Of a stretch of DNA of 64,000 nt, positions 1-10,954 are shown piece after piece (within the stretch, counting starts at the first letter, position 1; every line of letters begins with the position of its first letter). The DNA lies in the NCBI RefSeq assembly GCF_950295315.1, contig NC_080172.1:77085118-77149117 (forward strand), given 5' to 3'. The DNA comes from Erinaceus europaeus (lineage: Eukaryota; Chordata; Mammalia; Eulipotyphla; Erinaceidae). A program made the position numbers and the translations under genes. The notes under the pieces were generated by a model. The model made no database searches, was not told where the DNA came from, and saw only the letters and a list, made by a program, of their open reading frames with translations.

Positions 1-127
1 ACTGAAAGCAGTTTTCTTCATGTCACTTCTCTTTGGGTTGACTTCTGGAGCCGAGTTACTCTCAGTGGGTTCAGATTATCCACCTTGAAGGACCATACCC
101 TTCTATTGAATTTCATTGTTCTTATAT

Positions 128-205
128 TTGAGATGTGGACCAGGGATTTGAACCAGTGTCCTTGCATATGGCAATATGCGCACTCAACCTCTGTCCACAC
201 TCTTC
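128..205 (-). repeat. SINE-B head fragment
   Basis: The stretch with ACCAGGGATTTGAACCAGTG and then CCTTGCATATGG reads as the reverse complement of a SINE-B tRNA-like head. It is diverged and lacks a tail, so this is an old fragment. Confidence 0.35.
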
Positions 206-305
206 TACATAAGACTATGTGAGCATATTCCTTAGCCATTTCCCAATTTTTTGTCCTAGACAGTGAGACCTGTTGGGAGAAGGAAGTGATTTTTGACCAG
301 ATACT

Positions 306-371
306 AAAGAATGCATTCACAAAGAATAGTAAAAAAAAAAAAAAAAAAAAAAAAAAGAATGCAATCACAAA
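306..371. mobile_element. Poly(A)-only retroinsertion with 18-bp TSD
   Basis: AAAGAATGCATTCACAAA at 306-323 is repeated as AAAGAATGCAATCACAAA at 354-371 (17 of 18 match). Between them is only GAATAGT and a run of about two dozen A. This is the footprint of L1-machinery retrotransposition in which almost nothing but the tail was copied. A local slippage duplication is the alternative. Confidence 0.5.
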
Positions 372-1110
372 AAAGAAAAATAACATGAAAGGAAGTGTTA
401 GTCAGAGTGAATAAAAGGTCGAGGGAATAAAAGCCACTTAGAAGCAACAGTCACTGAATCATGTTTTGCGACAGCCAAGAATGCAACCATGCCTGAGCTT
501 ACTAGCACCTGAATCTCTCTTTGACATCTGTGTGGGTGTGAATCTCAGTCCCAAGCTGAGATGTGGAAGAAATACTGTATTGTATCTTTCAACCTAATTT
601 CCGACTTTAAGTTCCTGTTTCCACACACAAGGGTATGTGAGGCGCCAGTTGTCCCCAGGCGTTAGTGCACACAGGTTGCCCTTGTGACATCTATCTTCCC
701 ATCTGCAGGGTTTATTCAGGTTTACTTGGGAAATAGGAATTTGTTCTTGCAAATCCACCTGTGGTCCTGTTTGCCTAGATGTGCTAGTGGTCAGGCTGCT
801 TGAGCCTCTTCTGGTTTTAGAACTTTAAGCACCCACATCTCTGGTTCCGTCATCAAGCCAGGGCCATAGAGTGGGAACTTCTTTTTAGAGTCCTGCTATA
901 TTTCTGTGTTCATCTTATAAAAGCATTCCAGAATACTGGACCACCAGTCAATATTCACAGATACTTTTTCTTTCTTTACCTATATCAAGGGATATAGGTA
1001 GTGTGGGGTGGAGAATGCATGCTCACCGGTTGCTCTGAGATATTCAATCACATTGCAAATTATTTTCCTTCATTTCCTTCACTGGTGCTAAGGGCTTACA
1101 GAGCCAGAAA
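372..1110. other. Intronic sequence, nothing recognised
   Basis: No exon, repeat family or long open frame stands out here on either strand. Confidence 0.5.
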
Positions 1111-1114
1111 TTTT

Positions 1115-1127
1115 GAAAAAAAAAAAA

Positions 1128-1179
<52 letters not shown>

Positions 1180-1190
1180 AAAGAAAAAGC
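1115..1190 (+). repeat. A-run plus (GAAA)n microsatellite
   Basis: A run of A leads into about 13 uninterrupted GAAA units ending near 1181. The 65-codon open frame through it is a by-product of the repeat. Confidence 0.9.
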
Positions 1191-2560
1191 TAGTATGAGC
1201 TGCAAACTGGCTGTCTCCTTTCTTAGATCCCCTAGCAGCCCCTTCCTATCTCTCTCACCCAGCCTCAGCTAGAAGAGTGAACACAGAGCTTATGTCCTGC
1301 TTGAATGGTGAGCACAGAGGAGTGAATGTATGTGTTGACATACATGCGGGAAAAGACACAGAAATGAAGCAGGCAGAACAAACCAACACATTCTAGTTCC
1401 ATTTAGAGTCTTATCTCAATAGACCATTTGGAAACCAGCTCTATGAAAAGTAGGAGAGGAAACAATTCAGGGAATGTTGGTTCAATTAGCTTTTTTATTT
1501 AGGCGGGGCTGGTAAGTTCCTAAAAGCTTTGGCAAGTGGATCCAGGCGTTGACATTTCTTCAAGTGGTTTCATCTCCCCCTCATTCTGCCTTTTTCAGAA
1601 TGGCTCAGTTGGCGTTGGGGTGGGGCAAAGAAAAGCATTTGCCAGGCTTTCATGGATCTAAGGCGTGAGACAGCTGAGGCCAAATGACCTCATCAGGATG
1701 CATCACAGAGAGTAAAGAAATGCTCTCTGCATCCATTTGCCTTGTCTGTGTCTTGGATTCATAGAGGCAACGGTAGAGGTTCCTGCTGAGATCCCAGGAA
1801 CACGAAGCTGCTCTTCCCACTCCGTGTACTGTTTCCAGTCCCCAGCCCAGAGCATGGTCAAAGCCCATCTTCCACTCATGCCTGTAGATGGGAAGGTGAT
1901 TGAATATGGGGGTCTGAGTTTTCTTAGTACTAGTCCTGGACTTGAACAGTCTTCACACAGTTTCTGGCATCTGCTAAAAGTAGGCAGGAGGCAATGAAGA
2001 AAGAGGAAATACAGAACCATAGAGCTGCCCTTTCTTCTTGGAGCTGCCCTAACACCACCCAGGACTGACTTCAGAGAAATTACATTCTGAGCAAAGTGCC
2101 AGTGGATAGAAGAGGCTAAAATTAGAGTCATGAGCAGAAAAGTCTCCTGAAACTTCAGGAAGAAAAGACCTGTTAATGGTCAGTGTCTACAGTCAAATGC
2201 ATTTTTCTTCTAAGGGGTTTTTCACTGCACTTTGGGCTAAGCTAAGGTACATTGATGACCATCCCAACAACTGCAGCATGTCAACTGACTAACAGGCTCT
2301 CTGTCAGAAGGCCTTTCTCTAGCAGCCTGACCCGCCCACCATCTTTTGCTTCTCCAGCCTCATGCTCATGAACTGCACATTCATATAGAGGGGTGGCTTC
2401 CTACTTAAAATCGTTTTCCCAGAACTTTTAATTAGTGAAAGCATGTAAACATTTCTCTTCTGTCTGTCATCTCCCTCTTTATGTTTCCTCAATCCTAAAC
2501 TCCAAATCAGAGGTGTTTGCCATTCTCTTAGCTAAAAACCAACCTTCCTAAGTCTGTAAA
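1191..2560. other. Intronic sequence, nothing recognised
   Basis: Several overlapping short open frames exist on both strands (for example 1703-2131 minus and 1737-1997 plus), but none resembles a protein I know. No splice-bounded exon is evident. Confidence 0.5.
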
Positions 2561-2564
2561 TAGC

Positions 2565-2725
2565 ATGGCAGCTTACTGAGTCTTTATCATTCTCTAGGCA
2601 CTGCAGTAAACATTTTATAGCTATGAAAATACTGCTCAGAAAGGCTTCTGCTGAGGTCGTTGTTATCCTGATTGTTCAAATGGGGAAGTTGTGTCCCAGA
2701 GAACAAAGAATTTGGGCAATAGCTG
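2565..2725 (+). repeat. MIR-like ancient SINE
   Basis: The order of a 'sequence of decreasing stock' typical of MIR is visible: CTCTAGGCACTGCAGTAAAC, a degraded core, then AAATGGGGAAGTTGTGTCCC and CAGAGAACAAAGAATTTGGG. It is strongly diverged, as expected for a mammal-wide element. Confidence 0.6.
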
Positions 2726-2731
2726 AGGGGT

Positions 2732-2887
2732 GGGGGAAGATAGCATAATGGGGATGCAAAAAGACTCTTATGCCTGAGGCTCTAAAGTCCCAGGTTCAGT
2801 GCCCCACACTGTCATAAACCCGAGCTGAGCAATGCTCTGATCTCTCTCTGTCCTTTTCTCTTTATTTCTTTCATTAAAATAAAACAA
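2732..2887 (+). repeat. SINE-C copy
   Basis: It begins with GATAGCATAATGGGGATGC and continues with the block CTCTAAAGTCCCAGGTTCAG and CGAGCTGAGCAATGCTCTGA, ending in an A-rich tail near 2887. This family is tRNA-like (GGTTCAGTGCC resembles a B box). Confidence 0.75.
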
Positions 2888-2889
2888 AT

Positions 2890-3550
2890 GAAATAGATTT
2901 TTCAAAAAGACCAAAGAGTTTGTTAGGTCCATAGCACTACTATGTAACATCCAAAATCTGTGATCATAATCACTAAACTGCTGCTGGAGTTAAACTGCTG
3001 GAGTTCCCACTCAAGGAGAAGGGTAAGGAGGAATGGAAACCATGAGTTTCACCAGCCTTCTTTTTAGTAAAGCTTGATCAAAAACAGTGTAAGCATTTTG
3101 CATCAGTTGCATTTCCTGGTTCATGGGTTCACAAGTTAATTTTGCCTTACCAAAGACTGGACCTCCCTTCTGCCTTGCTCATTTCCTCCCCTGACTACAC
3201 ACAGGTCAAATAAACAGATGGGAGAGATTCATGGGTGTGAAAGTGATCTGCATCTGTAGAGCAAACGCAAGGCTTTCTGCACAGCCCTGATGCCGGAACT
3301 GCCTCATCAGTTGGCATCACATCAAGTTCAGCAAGATACCAGGACCTAATGTGGCTTTTTCTGCATGTGTGGGAGGAGGGGCCTTGGTTGTGAACACGGA
3401 TTCAGGTCTTGCATCTTTGTCACCTTTTTCTGGTGTTTTAGCATGCTGAAATCTTTGTTTCCTCTCAATGAAGTGAGAGTGGTTTCTGGGATGCCTTTTG
3501 ATCTTAACTTCTACTGAAAGAACATACCTATCAATTGCATTGGGTTGCTC
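2890..3550. other. Intronic sequence, nothing recognised
   Basis: I see no exon or repeat family in this stretch. Confidence 0.45.
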
Positions 3551-3666
3551 TTTCTCTCCCTCCTTCCCTCCCTTGCATCCTTCCTTCCTCCCCTTCCATC
3601 CTTCCTTCCTTCCTTCCTTCCTTCCTTCTTTCCTTTCTGTTTTTCTCTCTTTTCTCTCTCTTCTTT
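3551..3666 (+). repeat. Pyrimidine tract with (CCTT)n
   Basis: An almost pure C/T strand with a core of tandem CCTT units (about 3600-3628). Open frames rich in Ser, Phe, Leu and Pro through this region are low-complexity artefacts. Confidence 0.9.
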
Positions 3667-3825
3667 TTTCTCTGTCCTTCTTTATGTCTTCAATAGAGAA
3701 AGAGAGAGAGAGAGAAAAAACAGCACTGAAGCTTCCTTCAACACCATTGGAGCCAGGCTCGAACCTGGATCATGCGCATGGCAAAGTAGAACACTCTCCA
3801 AGTGAGTTATTTTGCCAGCCCACAT
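3667..3825 (-). repeat. SINE-G copy
   Basis: GAGAGAGAGAGAG leads into TTGGAGCCAGGCTCGAACCT and TTATTTTGCCAGCCCAC. The same layout recurs at 51190-51325, so this is a dispersed tRNA-like SINE lying on the minus strand. Confidence 0.6.
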
Positions 3826-4194
3826 TGAGGTTTTATATGACGAAATGTTGCTTAGAAGACATTCTTGGTTTGCCAAAGTGTCTTTATCTGCTCAGCAAGC
3901 ATTACCCTCACAAAGAGGGTGGAGCAGATGGACTGCAAGGGTCCCACAAGACTGAGTGACATGCAGCTAGCTATCAAAGCAGGTGTGTGTGTGGGGGGGG
4001 GGTGGCACAGAGTCTGTACTAGGTATACTTCAATAGGAAATTCAGACTGGAATCTTCAGAGAGGTGAAAAATATTCAAAATTCTTAATAAAGTTGAAATA
4101 ATGAGACTTTCTAAAATCAGGAGAAAGTGCAAGAGGAATTATCTTTTGCCATTCCTGCTGCCTAAATTTTGTATTGTTTGTTTACTGCAGAGTT

Positions 4195-4330
4195 AAAGCC
4201 TCCCACATGTAGTTTCACTGCTTCTGAACTATTCATTCAGTTGGGGAGAGAGTGACAGACAGACAGTGGCATTGGAGCATCTCCCATGCAGCTACCTCTA
4301 CCCAATTAGGCTACTTTCTGGCCCCTGCCT
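4195..4330 (-). repeat. Degraded SINE
   Basis: GAGAGAGTGACAGACAGACA followed by a region ending CTTTCTGGCCCC resembles the minus-strand tails and heads of the other tRNA-like SINEs here. Its family is unclear. Confidence 0.35.
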
Positions 4331-4351
4331 AAGCTTTAGTCACAGTGTTAA

Positions 4352-4487
4352 TTTTTTTTTTTTTAATCAGAGCACTAGTCAGCTCTGGCTTATGGTGGTG
4401 CTGAGGATTGAACCTGGAACTTTGGAGCCTCAAGCAGGGGAGTCTTTTTTTCACAACCCCTTCTCAATTAAAAAAAAAAAAAAAATT
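4352..4487 (-). repeat. SINE-C copy
   Basis: CAGCTCTGGCTTATGGTGGT and GGATTGAACCTGGAACTTTG are the reverse complement of the SINE-C body. It lies directly left of the target site of the next SINE-A. Confidence 0.7.
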
Positions 4488-4764
4488 AAGCATTCTAACC
4501 TCCAGGGCTGGGCGGTAGTGCAGTGGATTAAATGCATATGGCGCAAAGTGCACAGATCAGCATAAGGATCCCATTTAGAGCCCCTGGCTCCCCACCTGCT
4601 TGGTAGTGAAGCACGTTTGCAGGTGTCTGTCTCTCTCTTCCCCTCTCTGTCTTCCCCTCCTTTCTTGATTTCTCTCTGTCCTATCCAACAACAATAATAA
4701 CAACAAGGGCAACAGGGGCAACAGAAATGGGGGAAAATGGCCTCCAGGAGCAGTGGATTCAGTG

Positions 4765-4795
<31 letters not shown>

Positions 4796-4808
4796 GCATT
4801 CTAACCTC
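4488..4808 (+). mobile_element. SINE-A with 15-bp perfect TSD
   Basis: The element occupies 4503-4793 and is flanked by AAGCATTCTAACCTC at 4488-4502 and again at 4794-4808. The tRNA-like head (GGGCGGTAGTGCAGTGG), the pyrimidine-rich middle, CTATCCAACAACAATAATAA and an AAAT tail are all present. It also carries the GGCCTCCAGGAGCAGTGGAT extension found in only some copies here. Confidence 0.9.
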
Positions 4809-5930
4809 TTAATGTTTTTCATAATGATTTTATAAAGATTTTATTTTTAGAAATTTATTTCTGTGTGTGAATAAAAAAAGTATGTGCCAGCAATTCAGAT
4901 CTCCTTCAGTTTTATTTTCTTTCATTGAAATCAAAATCACGTGATTAGTTTAAAATATCGTGTAGCATATGGTCCAGTTCTATGGGTCGTGCCCCTTGCT
5001 CTCTCTCCTCCCTTCTGCCTGTGTGTATGCACTGAGAATGTTGGGATGAAGGGCCAGTTCTATCAGCAGAAGCTATTCTGAAGCGTTGGATCCGAGTGTC
5101 TTCCCTGCTTATTTTTATGTTACTTGATTTTTAAAGAAATGAGCGTGAAAGTTTAAAAAGCCATTGTCATAAAAAACAAGCAAGTGTGCCTGGTGCTACA
5201 GACAGCAGCAGGTCCACACAGTATATTCCTTCCCACACCAGCCCCTCACCTAGTCCCCACATAGGGAGGGGACTGGCAGGCCGCCCCTCTCATACCAGCT
5301 CAGTGGGCTTTTGCAGCTATTGCTTGGCCTGTGAGTTTCTGCTGGTCCTAAGAGTGAATCCAACCCAGAGGCTGGCTGTGCACCACCTCCCTCCACAGCA
5401 GGGATGAAAATGAAGCTTCAGCTCTTACTGGCTTGCAGAGGCTCCTGCAAGTCTTTACTGTAGGCTTAAAGAAAGACCCATGGGTATGTGTGGGTGTGTC
5501 TGGGCTCCAATTCACTGTATTTATTTCAGTTCTAAGTAAGAAACCCAGTGTTATTCATCATCCAGTTTTTCAAGTTTGTTTTAGAAGTTCTCGTTTCAGT
5601 TAATAAATATCAGGACTTTGTTAGGAAGGCATCCCAGAAATAAAGCTGAGTATTCATGGTATGGTTTTTGGCAAATGCCTTCCCTCCTATATGGAGGAAA
5701 ACTGTTTACATTTTTTATAGAGTCAACAGAACCTCAGGTTCACTGTTCCACCACCAAAGGAAGAAACACTTCAGTTTAGTGGGAGGTCAGATGGCTGCCT
5801 GAAGCTGATGAAGGACACAGACTGAACTGTGCTGGTTTTGGTTTTGACTTAAAGAGCAAAAATGGTCTTTCTGTGTAAAAGCTGTGATTAAGATTCTTGG
5901 ATAACTCTCAAGGTAAATTAAAGAGGTGAT
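4809..5930. other. Intronic sequence, nothing recognised
   Basis: No exon or repeat family identified. The 73-codon frame at 5186-5407 has no recognisable similarity and is not flanked by convincing splice sites. Confidence 0.45.
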
Positions 5931-5934
5931 TCAG

Positions 5935-6125
5935 GCCAGGGATGTGGCTTAGTGTTCGAGTACATGCTTTGCATATATAAGGCCCTGGGTTGAATCCCAG
6001 CACCAAAGGGAAAATAAAAGAGGCAAGCCAGCTTCTCTGTTACCTAAAAATGTACTCATTTCTCTCTCTCTCTCCCTCTCTCTCTCTCTCCTCTCTCTCT
6101 CTCTTTCTCTCTCATTCTTTTTTTC
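5935..6125 (+). repeat. tRNA-Ala-like short SINE plus (CT)n
   Basis: AGGGATGTGGCTTAGTGTTC and AAGGCCCTGGGTTGAATCCC AGCACC resemble the tRNA-Ala-derived head of ID-type SINEs. A long (CT)n tract follows at 6058-6112. Confidence 0.55.
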
Positions 6126-6279
6126 TTTCTTTCTCTTCAAAATTAGAATTCACTGTAAAGTGAGAATAATAACACCCATGATGATTATTACACCCAAGTT
6201 CTGGTGAGAAACAGAGGAGATCAAACAAGATAATAATCATAGGGTGTCCACAGACAGACAGCAACTTTAACATTGAACT

Positions 6280-6540
6280 CTGGGGCTGGTGGACATTTTA
6301 TCTGGGGGGGTAGGGGTGGGAGGAGGGCAGAACCAGGGCCTCAAACATGCATGATTTCACTGCTCTGGTCTACTTTTTTTCATTCAGATAGAAAGGGTTG
6401 ATGGGTGGGGTGGTAAATACCACAGTACTAAACTTTCCTCTGGTACCATAGTGCCTCCCATGTGGTGTTAGGGTTTGACCTGGGCCTCATGTAGCAAGGC
6501 AGGTATCCTGTCCAGTAAGCTGACTCCCCAGTCTTGGTGG
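6280..6540 (-). repeat. Degraded minus-strand SINE remnants
   Basis: GCAGAACCAGGGCCTCAAAC and TTAGGGTTTGACCTGGGCCT are two tRNA-like B-box regions in reverse, so two old SINEs may abut here. Confidence 0.4.
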
Positions 6541-7138
6541 GTATCTTTCACAAGCAGCACAGTGAGGCACCTGAGAAGTGGTAGGTGGAGGTAATATGCT
6601 TAGGACCCAATCAACCTCTTTCCATTAAGCCATCCTGCCACACCTTTGGCTTTTTTTTTTTTTAATGATTTATCTCATGGGACTACTGCTTTATTATGAT
6701 GAAGCTTTCAGGAGGAAAAAGCACAAAGTACAACTCAAAGTAAATGTTTTCCTACAGAGGTTGCTTTGGGCAGCCTTGGCAGAGTGTGTGCCAGGCACAC
6801 CACCTCAGTGCTCGAGTCCCTGACGCAAGTCATGACACAAGGATAACACAAATAGCTAGAGTGCAGGAGAGGTGGAGGAGCACCTAACACAGAGTCTGCA
6901 TTGCTGAGTGTTTGCCATTATTATTTATAATCGCTGTTTGCTTAGTCATAGAAGTTGTACATCTGCCTACTGACAATTAAGCTTTTTTTTTTTTTAATGT
7001 CACAATTAGGAGTTAGGAAGCCACTATCAAATCTTTGCTAGGACCTTAGGAACATGTGACTAGGCATCTCTTGAGCTAGAGTGAAAGAGAGGAACCTGGG
7101 AAATTTTTTAATTCCTAATACTCTTTTCTCCCAGAAAA
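6541..7138. other. Intronic sequence, nothing recognised
   Basis: Apart from short T runs I see nothing that can be named. Confidence 0.45.
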
Positions 7139-7454
7139 GAGCTCATTTTCTTTTTTTTTTAAATATTTATTTTATTTATTTATTCCCTTTTGTTGCCCTT
7201 GTTGTTTTATTGTTGTAGTTATTATTGTTGTTGTTGTTGGACAGGACAGAGAGAAGTGGAGAGAGGAGGGGAAGACAGAGAGGAGGAGAGAAAGATAGAC
7301 ACCTGCAGACCTGCTTCACCGCCTGTGAAGCGACTCCCCTGCAGGTGGGGAGCCGGGCTTCGAACCGGGATCCTTATGCTGGTCCTTGTGCTTTGCGCCA
7401 CCTGCGCTTAACCCGCTGCGCTACAGCCCGACTCCCCATGAGTTCATTTTCTTT
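7139..7454 (-). mobile_element. SINE-A with 15-bp TSD
   Basis: The element (7154-7439) is flanked by GAGCTCATTTTCTTT at 7139-7153 and GAGTTCATTTTCTTT at 7440-7454 (14 of 15). The internal sequence keeps all features of the family, including CCCGACTCCC at its 5' end, so it looks young. Confidence 0.9.
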
Positions 7455-8029
7455 GGGGATGGCCCCTGACTCATGACTGCTAATAGTGTCAATGTTCTGC
7501 GTACATGGTGGGCAGAAGCACCAGTGCACAACTCAACCAAAGCCCGGTAGGCACTGTGGAAAGACTTGGGGACTCCCAAAGTCTTAAGTGAAAATGAGCT
7601 TTGAGAGATGTAGGGCTTTGTAGACTGAGCAGATGAGGAGGGACAAGCTGTGCCCTGGACATTCACTGGGCAGCCTGGCAGCTTGTACAGAAGCATGGGC
7701 TGAAGCCCAGAGTCCTGAAACTCCCTGCTGAGCCCCCACAGGCAGAGGCATTTCAGCCCCACCAAGGTCTGACCTCTCTCTCTGCCCCCAGCTTCTCAGT
7801 TTAGCCCCTGGGTCTCACTTTCCTGCCTGCTGCTGCTGCCTCAGCCCCACCCACCTGCAGGAATAGCCAACATCCTGCCCCAGCTCCAAGAACACCCCTC
7901 TATGGAGTTTTCCTGGTTATTGCTCTAGCACAAGCTCTGTCCTCCCCTTCAACCCCAGCTTATGCTCTATGTCACTCTCACATTTGTGCTAGAGCTTGGT
8001 CAGTTCCTCCCAATTCCCCACAGCAACAC
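7455..8029. other. Intronic sequence, nothing recognised
   Basis: GC-richer than its surroundings, with scattered CTGC repeats. The 114-codon minus frame at 7421-7765 is not recognisable. Confidence 0.45.
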
Positions 8030-8092
8030 GGGGACCTTTTTATTTTATTTTATTTATTTATTTTCCCTTTTGTTGCCCTTGTGGGGACCTTT
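8030..8092 (-). mobile_element. Ultra-truncated SINE-A (43 bp) with TSD
   Basis: GGGGACCTTT occurs at 8030-8039 and 8083-8092. Between them are only an ATTTT/ATTT tail and CCCTTTTGTTGCCCTTGT, the last few bases of a minus-strand SINE-A. Confidence 0.8.
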
Positions 8093-8321
8093 CTTATTCA
8101 AGTCCTTTGCCCAGTCTTCCCTTACAATTTGTGACAGTCTGAGAGAATCTGAAAGCTAATCAACATAACCTAGAGGGAGTAATCCCAGCCAAGGTCAGAG
8201 AACTAGGAACTAGCATTGAAGACTACCATTGTCAAGCTGTGAACCCTTGCTTGCATTGTTTTTGTTGCCTTACAGATTCAATTTCAAGACTCAGAAATTT
8301 GCACTTATTTGGTGAACCTAA

Positions 8322-8337
8322 ATATATATATGTATGT

Positions 8338-8386
<49 letters not shown>
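8322..8386 (+). repeat. (CATATA)n hexanucleotide repeat
   Basis: An alternating TA/TG start passes into about seven ACATAT units. Open frames encoding MYMYMY or IYIYIY on either strand come from the repeat. Confidence 0.9.
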
Positions 8387-9370
8387 GTGAATATTGTTTG
8401 GCAATGAATGGAAAGCCTGATACTACTTTTACCACCTCATCTTTTCTTGCTCAAGATTAGGCTTCAGGATCTCCTGATTCTCTCTTACAACCAACCAAGT
8501 GTGTGACTGCCATCCTCCTCACACCTTGTTGGGGGTTGCAGATTACTATAGCATGTTCAACCCAAGTTCTGTTAGCCAAGGCAAACACATATACTCCAAG
8601 TAATGACTTAGAGCATCAGGCATGGTGCCACACAACTTAGGATGCCTGACAAGGAAGCAGCCTCTATTCAGAACAAGTATAAATTAGCTAATGCTGAAAC
8701 TGCAGAAACTTCCAGTTCATTTCCTGCCTTGAGTGATTCCTCCCTCCTCTAGCTATTCATTTAGACATTAATGCTAGGTCTTTCTGTTACATTTAGGCTT
8801 GAACCTTGTGGCAAAATACTAGTGGTACAGTAACTAAAGCCTATGTAATTTCCCTGTCAGAGTGGGTTTAATGCCCTCTTTCAGTGGGCACATCAGAAAA
8901 AAAGATAAATGGTTATGCCCCCCCCCAATAATCTGTGGAGCCAACACACACATAAAAAAAAATCCCCTTTCACCCTTCAATAAGTTTAGCAAGAAGCAAA
9001 ATTTATTTTTATTGCATATAAGCAGTGATATGGAATTACATGGTTGTGATTTGTAGGACAAAGAAGTTACCGTATAAACTGGATTCTCTGATGTAAGTGG
9101 CAAAGTACACTAAGTTTAGAGTGGTCAAGGCAGTGGGGTGATGGACGGGGGACAGAGGCCATGTGGCATGTGGCAGAGCTGTGCTACCTAGCAAGACCAC
9201 ACTGAGGGCTGGGTGGGAGTCTGGAAAGCAGACTCTGCCCTGTCCTGGAGCCCTGTGCGTGTGAAGGACCAAAGCCCACAGATAAAGAAACCGTAGGGCC
9301 TCTGTACCTCCTTGGCACTTAAAGACTTGCCTCTGTTTCCCAATAGTAAATGAGATCATCTCTGGTGAAG
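8387..9370. other. Intronic sequence, nothing recognised
   Basis: No exon or named repeat is visible; short C and A runs only. Confidence 0.45.
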
Positions 9371-9374
9371 TCTG

Positions 9375-9625
9375 GTTGGTAATCACCGCCCTTTATTACA
9401 TGTTTCCTGTGTGCCAGGCGCCTCGCTGGATGTTTCATGTTCTTTAATCCTCCCAACCTCCCTTTGCAGGAGGTGCTGTAACTTAGTTTATAGATGAGAA
9501 ATGGAGGTCTGTGAGAGTTCAGTCATTTAACCAAGATCAATAGTCAGTCAGTGGTAGAACTGAGATTTGAACCCAGAGACTGTCTGGCTACAGAGCTAGT
9601 ATTTACTCTAACCACAGCATGCTTT
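9375..9625 (+). repeat. MIR, nearly full length
   Basis: The MIR layout is clear: TGTGTGCCAGGCGCCTCGCT, TCTTTAATCCTCCCAACCTC, ATAGATGAGAAATGGAGG, then GTAGAACTGAGATTTGAACC CAGAGACTGTCTGGCTACAG. This is among the better preserved ancient repeats in the window. Confidence 0.85.
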
Positions 9626-10145
9626 TAAATAGCATTTTGTTCTAATGAAAATTGCTAGTTTAATGTCCAGAAGACTTGAGGGAAAAAAAGTTTCAAAGCT
9701 TTCTGATTCACCAAGCAGTTAGGGAAATGCCATAGATCTTGGTTTCCATTTATAAAAGAATGCTTATGCCAGTCTATATCCACCGGTCTTACAAAGGTAC
9801 TTTCAAGGCTAAGGAACTGATTGTGAAAACCTTAGATGATTGAAGATGCTTCGTTAAATTCTGAGCAATAGACACCCCTACAGAAGACTGCTCCAAGCTG
9901 GGGCCAGCTTTCCACTAACAGCTGCTCTGAGATTTTAAAAGCAAAGTTCACGTGCTTTCTAAGTCAGAAACCAAACATTTTGTGGAATACCATTAAAGCA
10001 TTTCTTCAGGGACCATCTGATATTTGACTAAGAATCTCTCCTCTGGAGCAGCTGTGGTTAAGAACTCAGGTTTTTGTCTTTGAAAACCAAACATTCCTCA
10101 TTAGTTTTCTTGGTGAAAAGGAGTTAAGTAAAGTGGTTCAGTCCT
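9626..10145. other. Intronic sequence, nothing recognised
   Basis: No feature recognised. Confidence 0.4.
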
Positions 10146-10265
10146 CTCTCTCTCTCTATCTTTTATCAGAGTACTGCTCAGCTCTGCTTTATGAGGGTAC
10201 CTGGGATTGAACTGAAACCTCTGGCACCTCTATTGTGTTACCAAAGGTGCTATCTCCCCAACCCT
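10146..10265 (-). repeat. SINE-C copy
   Basis: (CT)n then GTACTGCTCAGCTCTGCTTT and GGGATTGAACTGAAACCTCT, ending GCTATCTCCCCAACCC, is SINE-C in reverse. Confidence 0.65.
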
Positions 10266-10344
10266 TCCTTTTGATTTGAATGAAATTATAAAAGGATTCA
10301 TTTATACCCAGGAAATTTATAATTTTTGTTGCTGTTGTAAACTG

Positions 10345-10478
10345 CAGGGGCAGAGAGCATAATGGTTATGCAAAGAGACTCTCATGCCTGAGGCTCCAAA
10401 GTCCCAGGTCCAATTCTCCACACCACCATAAACCAAAGCTGAGCGGTGCTCTGGTTAAAATAAATAAATAAATAAACC
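10345..10478 (+). repeat. SINE-C copy
   Basis: A well preserved copy: GGGGCAGAGAGCATAATGGT, TATGCAAAGAGACTCTCATG, GCTCCAAAGTCCCAGGTCCA, and an AAAT tail. Confidence 0.8.
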
Positions 10479-10633
10479 GAAGAACAAGTTGCATTTTTAA
10501 AATTACCATTATGGTCATAATTGAAAAGCATTTTGGAAATATTGCCCTAGACATCTTCATGTAAATACACACACACACTCAAACACCGTCTTTGATTTGG
10601 TAATCCTACATCTAGAAATTTTTCCTTAAGAGT

Positions 10634-10848
10634 TTATAATTACTGAGGCCAGGCAGTGGTACACCTGGTTAAGCACACACATCACAGTGCCCGAGGACTC
10701 AGGTTCATACCGTTGGTCCCTACTTGCAGAGGTGAAGATTCAGGTGTCTATCTCTCTCTCACTCTCTACCTCTCTCTCCTCTCAATTTATCTCTGTCTCT
10801 ACCCAGTAATAAAGAAATACATGATTTTTAAAAAGAAATTATAATTAC
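10634..10848 (+). mobile_element. SINE-B with 10-bp TSD
   Basis: TTATAATTAC at 10634-10643 and 10839-10848 flanks a SINE-B copy. Its head is CCAGGCAGTGGTACACCTGG and its body ends CTCTACCCAGTAATAAAG. Confidence 0.75.
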
Positions 10849-10954
10849 CTAAAATCAGGGTTTTAAGATGTATATTGTATATCAACTGTAATAGCAAAAA
10901 TACTTGAAGTCAAAATATGCACCAATCACATACTCTTGTAGAATATGTATTTCT

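Noticed and set aside
7190..7476. Short frames encoding RGGEDREEER-type peptides, repeated across the window
   Set aside because: They are translations of the C/T-rich SINE-A middle on one strand or the other.
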